64,000 nt of DNA from Nautilus pompilius (Eukaryota > Mollusca > Cephalopoda > Nautilida > Nautilidae): positions 1,047,001-1,111,000 of the forward strand of contig JACATO010002134.1 of the NCBI GenBank assembly GCA_018389105.1, given 5' to 3'. The position numbers were made by a program, and so were the translations under genes. The notes below the pieces were generated by a model that saw nothing but the letters and a program-made list of their open reading frames with translations, was not told where the DNA came from and did not search any database. Below, in pieces: positions 13,230-25,672 of this stretch (positions are counted from its first letter, which is position 1; each line of letters begins with the position of its first letter).

Positions 13230-16200
13230 ACGGAAATACAATTTTTATTTTCTCTTTTTTTTGTTGTTGTTGTTGTCAGGGTGGGTAATTCTGAATATGT
13301 GGACTAGAAGAAATTCTATAATTGTAATCAAAATACATGTATTGAATATTTAAATGTTCAACTTCTGACTTTATATTAAACTTTTTTATACTAGTAATTT
13401 AGGGAAAAAAATATTTTCAAAAATTAGAGTCTTTATTAAAAACGTTTTTAAAACTTCCACCGTTTGATTTATTTTGTAAATTATCTTTTGAGAGTTACAC
13501 TGGACATATATTTTGCTGTTACTTGTAGTTACTTTTTTTTTCTTCTTATACCATTGTTTTTTGTTTTTTTTTACTGGGGGGATTGGCTTGGTAAAAGCCT
13601 CATTCATTAAATGTGTTGCTGCTCTTTTTTATTATTTTTTTTTTTTGTCTCTAATATTGAATATTTCCATTCTGTGCAAAAGATGCGATGTAAATGGGCA
13701 TACTGTAGCTGGTATGGTGCCTCCAATTATCTCTCCCCAGCGTGCGTGTGGCTGTGGCACTAGGAAAATTGTATTTATTGACCACAAGTCAGTGCCCATA
13801 CAATCCATATCTATTCAGGCAGAAGTCATATGGCGGCAGTTTTGACTGATCAATCAATAAGGAGACCACGTATTAAGAACTAATTGCATGCTAAGCATAT
13901 CAGCCTTAAAAGTGTGTGTGCATATCTTGTATGAGGCTAGAATTACGAGCTTATCTACAGCTAGGCTCAACAAGCTTACTGGGTGTCTGTCTGAAACTTG
14001 CTAGGATTTAAGAACTAAACTGAAGAAATCTGAGGTAAGTTTTTCTTCTTTTTTTTATCCTTTTTTATTTACCTTTGGAAGAACTCCCTTACCTATATCT
14101 TTAAAAAGAAAAAAAAAATTTTTTATCTATGAAGTTTGTTCCACTAGCTCTCTATAAATTAAGGTAAATGCATTTTCCCCGATGTGAATATTCCAAAATT
14201 TTATAGAACTGATGGATTTGAAAATATTGCATTTAGTTTAAGAAAATGTTTTGAAAGAATCCTCTTGAGTACATTGGAATAAGTGCATGATAAGTTTATA
14301 CACGAAATAATAAATAAATAAATTTTAATAATAATTATCTGCGTTAAGTATAGTCAAAGGATGTGTATCTCATTTGCAGGCATCACTAAAATCTTGGATT
14401 TACCATTGAAGACAAATTAACATTGTTATGTTAAGTAATAATAATATTAGTAAAACAAAAAAAAAGTTGTGAATAAGACAAATAATATAGTGTTGCTTTT
14501 TAATGAAACATTAAACTATAGCTGAGCTTTTTAAATTTTTTAATATTAATTTTGAGCTTCTTAAAATTATTATTCATAGAAAATATTTTTTTTTTTTTTT
14601 TAGATTTAAATTTTTTTTTCCTCAGTGTGAGAGATAAAATCAATAAGGATGTTTGTATGTATGTGAAGGTGTATCTATTTCTCTTGATGCAAAGGTGGCC
14701 AAATGGAAGACAGTTTGTATATTCCCCCTTTTTATGTACTGCGCTATTAATTTTAATACACAACAAGCTGAGAATTGACAGACAAAAGTTTCAGCTGGTT
14801 TATCTATCAGCTTAAGACCAACAAGATTACAATGATGTAGAATGAAAAAAAAAAACAAAAGAAGAAGTTTCTTTGTGATGGACAGGTGAGAGCACTGTAT
14901 GTTACATCAGGAAGTGCTAGGGAGACTGGAAGTCTGATCCTCAAAAACCATAAAAAAATAAAATAATAATTGGCTATTTTTTTTTATTTTTAGAATGATT
15001 TTCCTTTTTCTTTTCTGTGTGTGAAACAAACTTGAAAAGGAAACACTTTATGGGAAATATCAATAAATAAAACTCTGAAGAAAGTATTTAAAATTAGTTC
15101 AACTCTTGGAATTTATTAGTCTTCTCTTTGGAGAGAATCTTGGTGGTTTTAGCATGTGAGAGATGTTTTAATTGATTTGAAATATCTTCAGATAGGTCAG
15201 GGAACTTGTTAGTCTATTTTATGAGCACTTACAAAGTAAATGGTAACAGCATACATTATTATTATTAGACTATTCTTGTGGATTTTCTATTGCATATATT
15301 TGATGAACAAAAAAAAAAAATTCAGACAAATGCTAATGCTAGTATGCATGTCGACATTTTATAAACATTACAAAACCAATCATCACAGCATAAATTTATG
15401 AAAATTTTTTCTTAAGACCATTTTGATTTTGTTTTATTAATACTTATCTCCCTTGAATCTATCAAATTTAAACTGAATGCCTAATTCTATTCTTACTTAA
15501 TCCATTACCTTTTAATATATTAACTACAATTGACTTTAAATTCTATAAGAATATCTTGGAATAGTGTAATTCTCCAATCCAGGTTGATACAGTGTGCCAC
15601 CACTACAGCAGCAGCTTTATTCTTTTAAAATAGAAAAGCTTTAACAGTCACGATTCATAACTGAAACTGCATAATTGACTTTAATGTGTTTTGCTTATTT
15701 GTTCAAAGTCTTAAAACAAGTGCTGATTCATTGAAATGCCTAAACCAACTAGATAAGATGAGGCCACAGAGACAGAAAGACTAAACACTGACTAAAAGAA
15801 AAGAATTCAGATGAAAAATAAATGGAATAAAAATTCCTGATATTATTCTTTTAACATTGGTTTTAGTAATGCACAAAAAGTTATGCTTGACAATGCAAGC
15901 ATTATGACTGGCAAAAAGTATTCATTTCAGAATTTATATTTTTCCAAAATTAAAGAATAGGGGGAAAACAATGATTTGTAGGGATTTAATCCCCCCCTCC
16001 TCACCTTGCAGTGAAATCTTAAGGTGCTTTACTGATTTTTAAAACCAGAAGTAAATTTTATTGATGGATTACATATTATTATATAGTGTGACAAGCACAT
16101 CAGTGGTATAGAGCACACTGGTGAAAATTTAAAGTTTTCAGTAATAATTAGCATTGCATAGAGAAGGGATTGATGTACCAACCTAGTGTTCTGGTGCCTG

Positions 16201-16440
16201 CTAAATATGTCTTAAATGTTGGAAGGTTAGTATTACTTATTGAGTCATTAGCAATCTCTGCTTCTGTTATATTTTGTCCTGAACAAATGGGCAACAAATG
16301 ATGGAAAAAAATATTTCTTTTTATTAAAACTTGCTAATTAAAGTTGTATAAAAATGAAATAAATTTAGAAATATTAAGTGTTTGTGAGATGTATTAAGTG
16401 GAATGAATTTGGAAAACTACTGTTGTGTAACCTTTCTACA
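13230..16440. other. AT-rich non-coding stretch
   Basis: No gene is supported. Overlapping open frames at 14.5-14.86 kb are products of poly-T and poly-A tracts. A strong donor-like AGGTAAGT occurs near 14,034, but no open frame leads into it. A short open tail at 13,741-13,845 follows an acceptor-like TCTCCCCAG, but its phase does not fit the exon at 12,733-13,170. Confidence 0.5.
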
Positions 16441-16512
16441 TTGAAGATGCTGCTATTAGCTGCTAGAGTGTGTTGCCTGTTGTGCCGGGAGGGGCCTAGC
16501 ACTTAAGACTTT

Positions 16513-16671
16513 GGCTGGAAACTTTCCTAGAACTCTTCAATTTTAGATATTGGAGGATACTGGAGTATTCAGGTGGGGAGGGGACCCACATGACTGGCTG
16601 GTGAAGAAGAGTAAGAAGAATGCATGTCAGGGAGGTATGCCAAACTGAGCTGACCTGGACCAGGAATCAAA
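16513..16671 (+). repeat. Dispersed short repeat, copy 3 (longest)
   Basis: This is the most complete of three related segments. Its order of words (GGCTGGAAACTTTCCTAG, AGAACTC, GGAGGGGACCCACATG, GGTGAAGAAGAGTAAGAAGA, GGGAGGTATGCCAA, CTGACCTGGACCAGG) is partly repeated at 3.1 kb and 11.0 kb. It is GC-richer than its surroundings. I do not recognise the family. Confidence 0.5.
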
Positions 16672-16699
16672 TTTGGGCCTTTAGCCTAATCACTGGCTC

Positions 16700-19600
16700 T
16701 TACTAAGATTATACTTAGCTACTTCAAAACTTTAAGTAGGAGCAGAATAGTGATACAGATGATTGACACTCAGGGGAACTGAATCTGCTAATTGTATTAA
16801 GCAGGAATTATATAATTAATGATACACAGCAGTCTCTATTTAGTATTTAAAAAAAAAATAACTAAGTAACGTTAAGCAATAGCAAAATGCATTTATTAAC
16901 CCTTATAACGATCACTGAACATATTGATCACCACCTTTTTTTTGTATGTTGTTTAGTTGCAGACATTGATGCATCATTGCTCTAGGCCAAGGCAAATCTT
17001 ACTGGTGCAAGCTATTGAAATACAGTGAGAAAGTGTTTTGCTATGTTACTTGCCCTTGGGCAACTTGAAATTATTTATTATTGTTGTTATTAAATAACCA
17101 TAGATTTTAAAAAAAATTTTAAAATGACAGTTTTCTTTTTCCTTTATAAAATCAAAGAAGAGGTATAATAAAAAGCAAATGTTTTAACTTTTTTAGTTCA
17201 GTAGTTAAATAGAAAAAAGTTAAGTACGATGTATCCAAAATGTATAGGGATGCAATGAATCTGGAAAATTTGATAATTTTGTCACATTCTAAAGTCTTAT
17301 TTTGCTTGCATGTGTACTTTTAGATGCCATCCACTTCAGGTGTGCTAAGATATCAGTAGGTGTGCCATAGGATAATGAGTTGTCTCGATGTTTTTGCTAT
17401 TATCTCACATGGCAATAACTTGGAAATAACAATAGTGCTATCAGTAGACTGGACAGGTGGTTTGCTATTCTTGGGTTTGTGGTTAACTTGAAATCGAGGC
17501 AACTTTGTGCAACGTTTTATTTACATTGTCTACTAATTTTACATGTGTAAAAAATAAACTAAGGAAAAGAGTGTTTTCAAGAAAACTGATGGAGGAGTGT
17601 TTAGCGAAAAGAAACATTGACGACCCATCTGACTAATTATATTGATAAGTTTTGTAGCACTAAATAGGTTTACATCTATGTATACTAATCATAATGGCCA
17701 ACCCTGATCTTTAAAAAAAAAATTTTTGTAGTTATTCCTATTTTCATAGAGATTCTTCTATAAAAAAAAAAACACTTTGTAAGGATACATTGCGTGTTAT
17801 AAATTAAAGTTGAAAAATAAACTAATAATGCTTTACAGTTTTAAAATGTTGAAATCTTGCTCTTTTGTTTTCAGTGTTTAGAAATAACCATAGTAGTAAT
17901 TCCTTTGTCTTTGTGTCCAGGTTTCTATCAGTGCTCAATTTTCAGGCATGGAAACCTAGGGCATTTTCCAGTTATGTTGCTGTAATGTCAGGTCACTTTT
18001 TGATGTGCCTTTAATATTATTTGAAACAAAAATAATTTAAACTATTTTGTTTTATTTAGTAACTTATCTGTTTTATCTGTTTATCTTCTAAAGCTAAATC
18101 TTCTGGACACACGTCTTTTTTAACTTATTTTTCATCCGCTTACATAGAAATGTATAACTACAAGTAGAACTGCCTTCCAGCGCCAGTGACACATTATTAT
18201 CTTTCTTACTCCTGGCTGGTAATACTAGTGCTAGCTGGCTACTTGATGCCTGCCCTTTATAGCTAATACTATGTATGGTTTGTGTACTCTCTTTGCAACA
18301 CATTCATTGATTATTAAAAACCTCTCTTCTCTGGGAACTGATATTTGTCCAGGAATGGATCAGAGCAACTGGAAGAATTTGTTCACTACTGGACAATTGA
18401 AACCACAGGCTTATGCTAGTGATGTTGCCTACAGTGGTCTTAAGCAAAGATGCTTGTCTGTCCTAATACCCGTCTAGCCTTTATGGATATTTTTCTGTTT
18501 GAGTAGATGGCTTGTATTATTAATTTTATCACTGATGGATTTCTGGGGTTTTCTAATTTAATGGAACTGAACTCTTCTCTACCTTGTTCACATTTAGTGC
18601 ATCCCTTATTTTATATACCATTTATATTTATTCTATTTGTACAAGTCTTATAATTTTTGAAAAAGACCTTGGGTTGTTTTTTTTTTTTGTTGCTCTTTAG
18701 ACTTTTATTAGCTGTTGTTTTGTTTAAAATGTTGAGTTTTCTAAAATGCTGATGAAATATCTAATTTTAATTCTGGCTATTTCAGTTTGTTTTGAACAAC
18801 TAACAAAAAAAGCAAGCAAACAAAGTAAGTTATATTTTCTGTCTTCTGCCCTTAACACAAAAAAGTAGTAGTATATAAAAAAGGGGGGGGAATATAAATT
18901 ACAGAAATCCTGAATATTTATAAATTTAAAACAATTTTGATATCCTAAAAGTCACTTAAATGAAAATAACCAAGTTTTAGTTAGATCATGATGCCGAATT
19001 CTAGAAAGTTAATATTTCTAAGCTTGTAATTGTTGTTTTTTTTTAGAATACCTTGACATGATTCTTTCATACCTTGAAAAATAACAAATGCATACAAATA
19101 CGCACACACACGGACACAGACACACACAGACACGCACACACATATACATATTATATAGTAAAATGGAAATAAAATCTGTCCTAACTGATGTTTTCATAAT
19201 TGTGCGTTCATTTTATGAAAGTGAAGTTTAGTTGATATTTTTTTTTATTTCATTGGCTACTTCATAATTAAAATTTGTTTTTCTTCTGGGGGGGGGAGTC
19301 TCACATCTAAAAACTGTTTAAAGTTAACTTTTATGCAAAAGTATCTTTGTTAGAATTATTTTAAATAAAAACAAACTAGCAGCAGCATTTTTTTTTTAAA
19401 TTTTAAAACAATTTCAGTACATTGTGACATTTATGGAATTAGTGGATTTTTTAATGAAATGTTTATCATGAAATTTCTGTTAAGTCTCTTTGTGGCTTAA
19501 AGTTGTTAATGGAACTTACTTACACAACAGGAGTAGTTTTGTGAATTGGTTGTCATTGAACCTGATTGATGATCAATTATAATTGGTTTATTTCTTAATT

Positions 19601-20300
19601 TTAGTCGCATTTGAGGGGACTAGTGGCCTTTAGATTATTTTTCCCATGGCAAAATACAAAATATTAGAGTTTTTGGAGCATTTGAATATGACACCAGGTG
19701 GTTTCTTCTTTCAGGTAAAGTGGTTTTATTTCTGAAATAAAGAGCTTTTAATTTCAATCAGTTATTGTTAAGTTTGAAAAATCATGACTAAGCTCTTGGT
19801 CACTAAGCCCTTTCAGATATTCATTGATTATTCTAATTAATTAGAACATTGCTAATCAAGAATCTTGGGACAAACAGTGAGTTATAAATTCTGGATAATG
19901 TTTTCCTGTATTCAGTTCAGTGCAGATATATTATATATTTTTAGATGCTTCTATTTTTGTGTTTAAAATTTCAGCATAAAGATTTTGGATTTGCATTGTG
20001 AGTTTTAGCTCTGACTTCAGGTATTACGAAATAATATGGGTATGCTCAGCATAGTTTGTAAATACAAAAACTTGGTATTTGTACCTTGATTATTATTTTT
20101 TTCTTTTTTTAAACTGAATTCTCATGCCTCATGCCATGCAATTTTAAAAGGGAGTTATTTTTCTGCCCTTTTAGAAGCAAAAGTATATATATAGATTACT
20201 GTCTCTTGTCTTAGTGCGTATATTACAAACTAACTTTATTATTTTTTAAAGATATTAAATGCAATTTTCTTATCTTTATTGTTAATTTATTATTTTTTTC
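16700..20300. other. AT-rich, intron-like stretch
   Basis: Apart from a weak exon candidate at 18,353-18,477, nothing is supported. Near 19,100-19,145 there is an impure CA-rich tract. An ATG-starting open segment at 20,305 follows a good acceptor-like tract (TTTTTTTCAAAG) but lacks a convincing donor. Confidence 0.5.
18353..18477 (+). CDS. Weak candidate exon, possibly terminal
   Basis: It follows an acceptor (CTCTTCTCTGGG...TTTGTCCAG, AG at 18,351-18,352). It takes two bases to complete a codon, matching the one base left by the exon at 12,733-13,170. It then reads MDQSNWKNLFTTGQL and YSGLKQRCLSVLIPV before a TAG at 18,475-18,477. No good donor lies inside, so if real it would be a last exon, or a longer exon whose donor I cannot see. 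I recognise no domain. It competes with the 36,256 candidate as the partner of the 12.7 kb exon. Confidence 0.2.
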
Positions 20301-20713
20301 AAAGATGAACAATGATTATGAAAATCCAAAGATGATGATGATGGAAAACAAACAAACAAGTGCAACACTGAGGTCAAAACATTTGCTGGTTTATTATCGT
20401 TTAACAACTCATTGGAATGCACATAGAAGATTGCTATTTAAACATGGCATTATTGCAGGAAGGAAAGATAATATCACTCGTACAACTTGACCTCTTTCTT
20501 GAAGTGAATCGATGGTTTACATAGTTTCTTGTACTTAAACAATTTAATACAGTCTTTTGTCTGCTAGAAACATTTAGATTTTTACAAGAAAAATTAAGTT
20601 TAAAATGACACATCAACAGCAGTTAAATAATGGTCAGATATACACAACACTTGTTAAAAGTTCCTGAGGGTAAAACATTGTGGTGAGTTCATATTTCTTG
20701 TTACTTGATAAAA

Positions 20714-20909
20714 ACACACACACACACACACTCACACACACACACACTCACACACACACACTCTCACACACTCACACACACTCACACTCTCACACACTCA
20801 CACACACTCACACTCTCACACACTCACACACACACACACTCACACACATATTCTCACACTCTCTCACACACTCACACACACACACACACTCACACACTCA
20901 CACACACAA
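20714..20909. repeat. Compound (CA)n/(CTCACA)n microsatellite
   Basis: About 195 bp of CA repeats are interrupted regularly by CT to give CTCACA and CTCACACT units. Open frames read through it as His-Thr-Ser repeats, which is an artefact of the repeat. Confidence 0.95.
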
Positions 20910-21959
20910 AAGAAATGTATGAAGCTAAACAGATTAGCAATTCTATTACTGATTTTAAAAAGCAACACTTAGTTGTAATGCAACCTTTTACTATCTAGAT
21001 TATTATGGTTGAAAAGGATTCTTGAATAAGATTAAGAAATGATGTTATTCTGTTTGTAGATGGTATTGAACTTCATTTATGAGCTTCTGTTGAAGGAAAT
21101 GAAAATTAAGTTGACTACTATTTTATGATAATATTTTCAAAATAAAAATTACGTCTTTCATTTTAGTTTATCCTGTCCCAAATAGAGAAAAAGACAAAAA
21201 ACAAAACAAACGTTGCATTTATATATAGCTTTGTTTGAAAGGGAATGGATAGCATGATTTAAAAGATTGTGGAATGATTTTACTAGATAAAAGTCAGTCA
21301 TAAAGAGAGCTATATTTTTGTGAAATACAATTCTGATTAATGGTGGAAAGATAGAGAAAATATGTAATGGCTCAGGAGTGGGTGGTCAGGTTTGGACCCA
21401 ATCTGTGCCATGATGAATATAGCTCTTATTAGATAGAAAAAAAAAAAAGCATTTGGTAATAATAATATTTATGATAGGAATTATTAAAATAGAAGCTCGG
21501 TCAATAGAATTGGAACAACAAATGAAAAATTCATAAAAGACATTTGACTTCCAAAGACAGTTATATATTTTATCTGTCTCCATTGGAAACAAAACAGAGC
21601 AGCTTTTTACAACCAACAGCCCTTCCATCCCTTGTGTATTATTATACTGATGAGGACATTATAATAAGTGCAAGAAGATATGAAATTCAACCATTGGCAT
21701 CATGATGTTCTGAGGCACATGGACAGCTAGTTTGTGTTTAATAAAACTACTATTTTATCAAAAAAAAACATCTGTAAAGCTGCAAAATAAATTTTAAGTC
21801 AACTTAATGTTTGTGACACTTCTTTCATTATAGTATACCATCTGCACATTGTTAACCATCTTCCCTAAACCAGCTTGTAATAAATATTCTCAATTTCTTA
21901 ATGCATCTGCCATTTAAAGAAACCTGATTGGTGTATCCATGTATAAACACATTGATTGC

Positions 21960-21986
21960 TATATATATATATATATATATATATAT
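21960..21986. repeat. (TA)n microsatellite
   Basis: An uninterrupted TA dinucleotide run of about 27 bp. Confidence 0.9.
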
Positions 21987-22878
21987 TAAGCCATTGACTT
22001 GTTCAGCATCTGAAATATTTATTTCACTATTTTGAAGTTTTTAGCTGATAAATTTCAGTTTTCAACAATCATAATTTTTTGTGAAGTGTTTTGAAACAAC
22101 TGCCAAAGAACAGAATCTCCTCTTTCCCAATCATTACTTAAGCTTGATCTATCTGATTCCATTGTTAGTAGGCTTTCTCTCCCCCCCACTGGAAATAGCA
22201 TTTGTGTTTTTTGTTGTGCTTAGCTTAATAACATTTTTATAAATGCTTATCTACATGAAAATGGAAACCAGATCACAAATTTAGGCTTTAACGTGTTGAA
22301 GTAGATACATATATTTTTTTGCACTCTGGTCCTGCTTACTGTTTTAAACATTTTATCCAAATCATGTAAAATAGAAACTCCTCTGTTTGTCACACTAGAT
22401 TGCATGCATTTGGTTGGTTTGCTGATTGCCAAAAGTGCTCTTCTGTAAATGTTGCTATTGCATGACAAGGTCATCTCATTTAGAAATATTGGACAGCCAA
22501 CAAATTTTGCTGAAGAGCTGATTTTCTTCTCTTGCTAGCAGCATATAAAGAGCAGTATTTGAAAATAACAAAGGATATTAATAATATGAATAAGATAAAA
22601 TATCTTTTTTCATGTTTAAATGTTACTGACATTTTGAAAATTATCATAACCGGTTTGTTCAATAAGTGTTTTGAAGTGAAAATGAACTAATTTTATTGGA
22701 CCATTCTAAATGATACATATGATGAGTGAAAGAGATGTACAATAAAAAATTTTAAAATGAATAATTTTAATAGGTTATGGATATAATCTCAGATTTATAC
22801 TTGAAAGTTTGCAAAATAAATGTTAGATATATGATTTACTTTTGGCAGTGATGGAATTGTGTACTTTTAAAATGACAT

Positions 22879-22913
22879 TTTGCACCTGCAATTCCATGAT
22901 GCACAGGTGCAAA
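22879..22913. repeat. Short inverted repeat with E-box-like arms
   Basis: The 10-bp arms TTTGCACCTG and CAGGTGCAAA are perfect complements separated by about 15 bases. Each arm contains CACCTG/CAGGTG. No adjacent gene gives this a role. Confidence 0.6.
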
Positions 22914-25465
22914 CACTTTTGAATTTTTGCATAAAATATAAAGTTTTGAACCTCCACACAGGATTTAACTCAAATGTTTGGCAGATATTTTGGACATGGG
23001 TTCAAACTTGCTATGAAACTTTCATGAAAGGAATATAATTTTCCTTACTTCAAAGGGAACTGATTATGTGCACATTGGTCATTTAACTAGCTGCTCAGGT
23101 GAGGTATCTGATTACTTCTTTTGCTTTCAACTTAAGACACTGAAACAGCTTCCATTCCTTTGGATTTTTACCCCTAATTTTTATTGAGCACATTTTTTGT
23201 AAAAAAAGAAAATAAAAGTAAGTAATGAAAAATAATATGCACAACATCATCTGGTAGAAATACGAAACTAATTTTATCAAAGTATTGGAAAAAAAAGACA
23301 ATTTTGTATTTCATGAAATCTGCCAATTTGACTTTTCCAGTTCAAATAAAGAATGCACTGATTTAAAGCAGTGCAAAAAAAGGCAATTGTGGTTCATGTA
23401 TTTCAAACTACAACCTCTATGACTGATAATTGACATTTTGAATGCTTTGTAATTTTAAACATAATGTCAGTCTATAGATCTGTTCTTTTTTTCGTTAGAT
23501 AAAAATATAATAGCCATTTAACATTTTTCTATTTTTAAAATCTGTAAAGATATTTTAGAAAATCAATGCTTAAATCTCATTTCAGAATACAGAGATTTTT
23601 GTGCTCCCCCTCCATAGTCACAGAATCAGCACTGTTGATTATAGACATCTTTTTTTTCTCATTACATTGCTTAGATTTATTTTTATTACTATTGCATGTG
23701 TGTCCATTATGATACCTATTTTTTCAGGCTTTTAAACACGTTAAGATGTCAAGTGTTTAAAGGTCAGATTTAAATGTTTAACGAATTGAAAAAGCAAAAA
23801 AAAATTTATAGTAAATTTTTATTACATATTTTATACAATCTTTGTAATGTTAATTTTTAATAGTTTTAGTCTGATAAACTACATCTGAAGTGTTAATATT
23901 TAAGCATTCTTACATTATGTTTTTGGATTCTTTTCTGCTTTAGTATCAGAAATAAGCATATCCTAAAATGGTGGGCTTTCCTGAAATGTAACATTCAATC
24001 CGAAGGAAGAGATTTTAATATTAGGACACACGTCAAGTGGGAATTTTTTATAGTTGCTTTAATGGGTGTGCTGTCAGTCCTAGAAGTTTGACTTAACTGA
24101 TTGTGTTTAATGTTTTTGATCTTGATTGAAGCTGTCTCTCTAACTTTCTCATAGTTATGGGACGAAGGGAGGACACGTGTCAGTTTTAAATATTTGCCAA
24201 GTTTCATTAATGACATGACTAAATATTTCTTGTCAGAGAAGTTTGCACCCTGTAATTTGTGTTCTCTGATGATGGTGCAATGGTAGTAGGAAATGTGTAA
24301 TAATCTGTGTAGCAAAAGGTTCACAGTGGATAATTCACATGGATGTATTGTAGTAATAAAAGAAATAATGGAAAAGCATTTAAAATATTCTGAACAATTG
24401 TTATTGGTGAACCATAAAGAAGATATAATGTAAAATGGATTTTTTCAAAAATGACTAATATTTAAAAAGGCTGTTTATTTTTTATAGAATATGTTTGTGT
24501 TCTTTTAAATTACTGTTCACACATCTGCTTGTTACTTAATATATTATGCAATGCATACATTGATAAGAAAAGAGCATGCAAACATTTTGTCACATTATCT
24601 GCAAGCATTGCATTATTATTATTACAAACCACCATACCTACTTCACAATTGTGTAACCTGATTTGGACGGCAAGACATCAACTTGAAAAAGTTCAAACTT
24701 CCATGTACAAAAAAACTTAACATGTTTCAACTTAATGGATTATACAGGATAACATTTTTATGCTGAGAAAAAGCTGTGATTATTTGTACTAACTTGCCTG
24801 GCAACATTTTTTCAAAGCATTGTTTTTCTTAGAAAATCCATGTTTATGTAACCATGCTGGCTGCAAATACAGTAATACTCCGGTTAGTGCTCCAGATACA
24901 TTCCTAAAAAATGTGGCGCTAAATGAAACAGTGCTACACGGGGTCATTATAACGCAGCATAAATAGAGATGCGAGCTTGATAGGTTATTTTTTTAACCTG
25001 AGACATATACAAATATGTAAGAAAACTTTCGTGATTTTCTGTTTAATGAAGTCTGGTTGAGGATGTGCGCGCATAGATGGTGGGAGACAGCTCTGTGCTG
25101 CAGAAGCATCAGCTGTGTCATTGACGATTGAGGTTACCACTAAGGTGTAGTTGGCTGTTTCATGCGTACAAAGTTGACAGTAACAGAAAAATCTACTCGT
25201 CTTGTACAAGTAACTGGTGCCAATCATCGTTGTTTTGACCGAAAAAGCCAAGAGCTTGTCGACTGGATGTCTGGAACATGCAGACTTCAGATGATGAGTG
25301 AATGCGATGTTAATCCAGGGAAGCCAGTGGAAATGAGGTGGAGACAGCACTTCGACTGTTGCACGATTTTATGAAAACAAAGATACGAGAGATAAATGAA
25401 GGTGATAGACATCGCCAAATGACTGAAAAATCCAGAGACTCACTATCGCACTCTTCAAGCACTTG

Positions 25466-25520
25466 ATAACTTTAGATAACCTCTCACAATGTGATGTTAC
25501 ACATTGTGATCTAAAGTTAT
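25466..25520. repeat. Inverted repeat inside the Tigger 3' region
   Basis: The outer arms ATAACTTTAGAT and ATCTAAAGTTAT and the inner arms CACAATGTG and CACATTGTG are complementary. The left side carries a 7-base interruption. It lies downstream of the transposase stop. Confidence 0.7.
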
Positions 25521-25672
25521 GATAAAATTACAAACATGTTTAATTAATTAAGATCTAATGTTATTATAAAATTATGAAACAAGTTAAATTAATCAACTGT
25601 AGTCATGAATACATAGGCCTACTCACCAATAAGTCAGTAGAAAAGCAACAGTGAGAAATAGGACAGAAGAGG

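Larger units (their letters stand above)
20920..24860. other. AT-rich non-coding stretch
   Basis: No gene is supported. It contains a (TA)n run at 21,960-21,986 and a short inverted repeat at 22,879-22,913. A 109-codon minus-strand open frame at 23,995-24,324 has protein-like composition but no splice borders or motif that I can defend. Confidence 0.5.

Noticed and set aside
13741..13845. Short open tail after an acceptor-like TCTCCCCAG
   Set aside because: Its phase does not fit the exon ending at 13,170, since joining reaches a stop within eight codons.
14500..14858. Three overlapping open frames on both strands
   Set aside because: They are built on poly-T and poly-A tracts; residues are dominated by Phe and Lys.
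17330..17380. GTGTGCTAAGATATCAGTAG-type words resembling a hAT end
   Set aside because: No partner end, target duplication or transposase remnant was found.
20714..20909. Regular short repeats resembling an array
   Set aside because: The units are 2-6 bp with no spacers, so this is a microsatellite and not CRISPR; the host is an animal.
20680..20998. Open frames of 80 and 97 codons rich in His-Thr-Ser
   Set aside because: They are translations of the CA/CTCACA microsatellite, not genes.
23995..24324. 109-codon minus-strand open frame
   Set aside because: The composition is acceptable, but I found no acceptor, donor or domain; kept out as unsupported.
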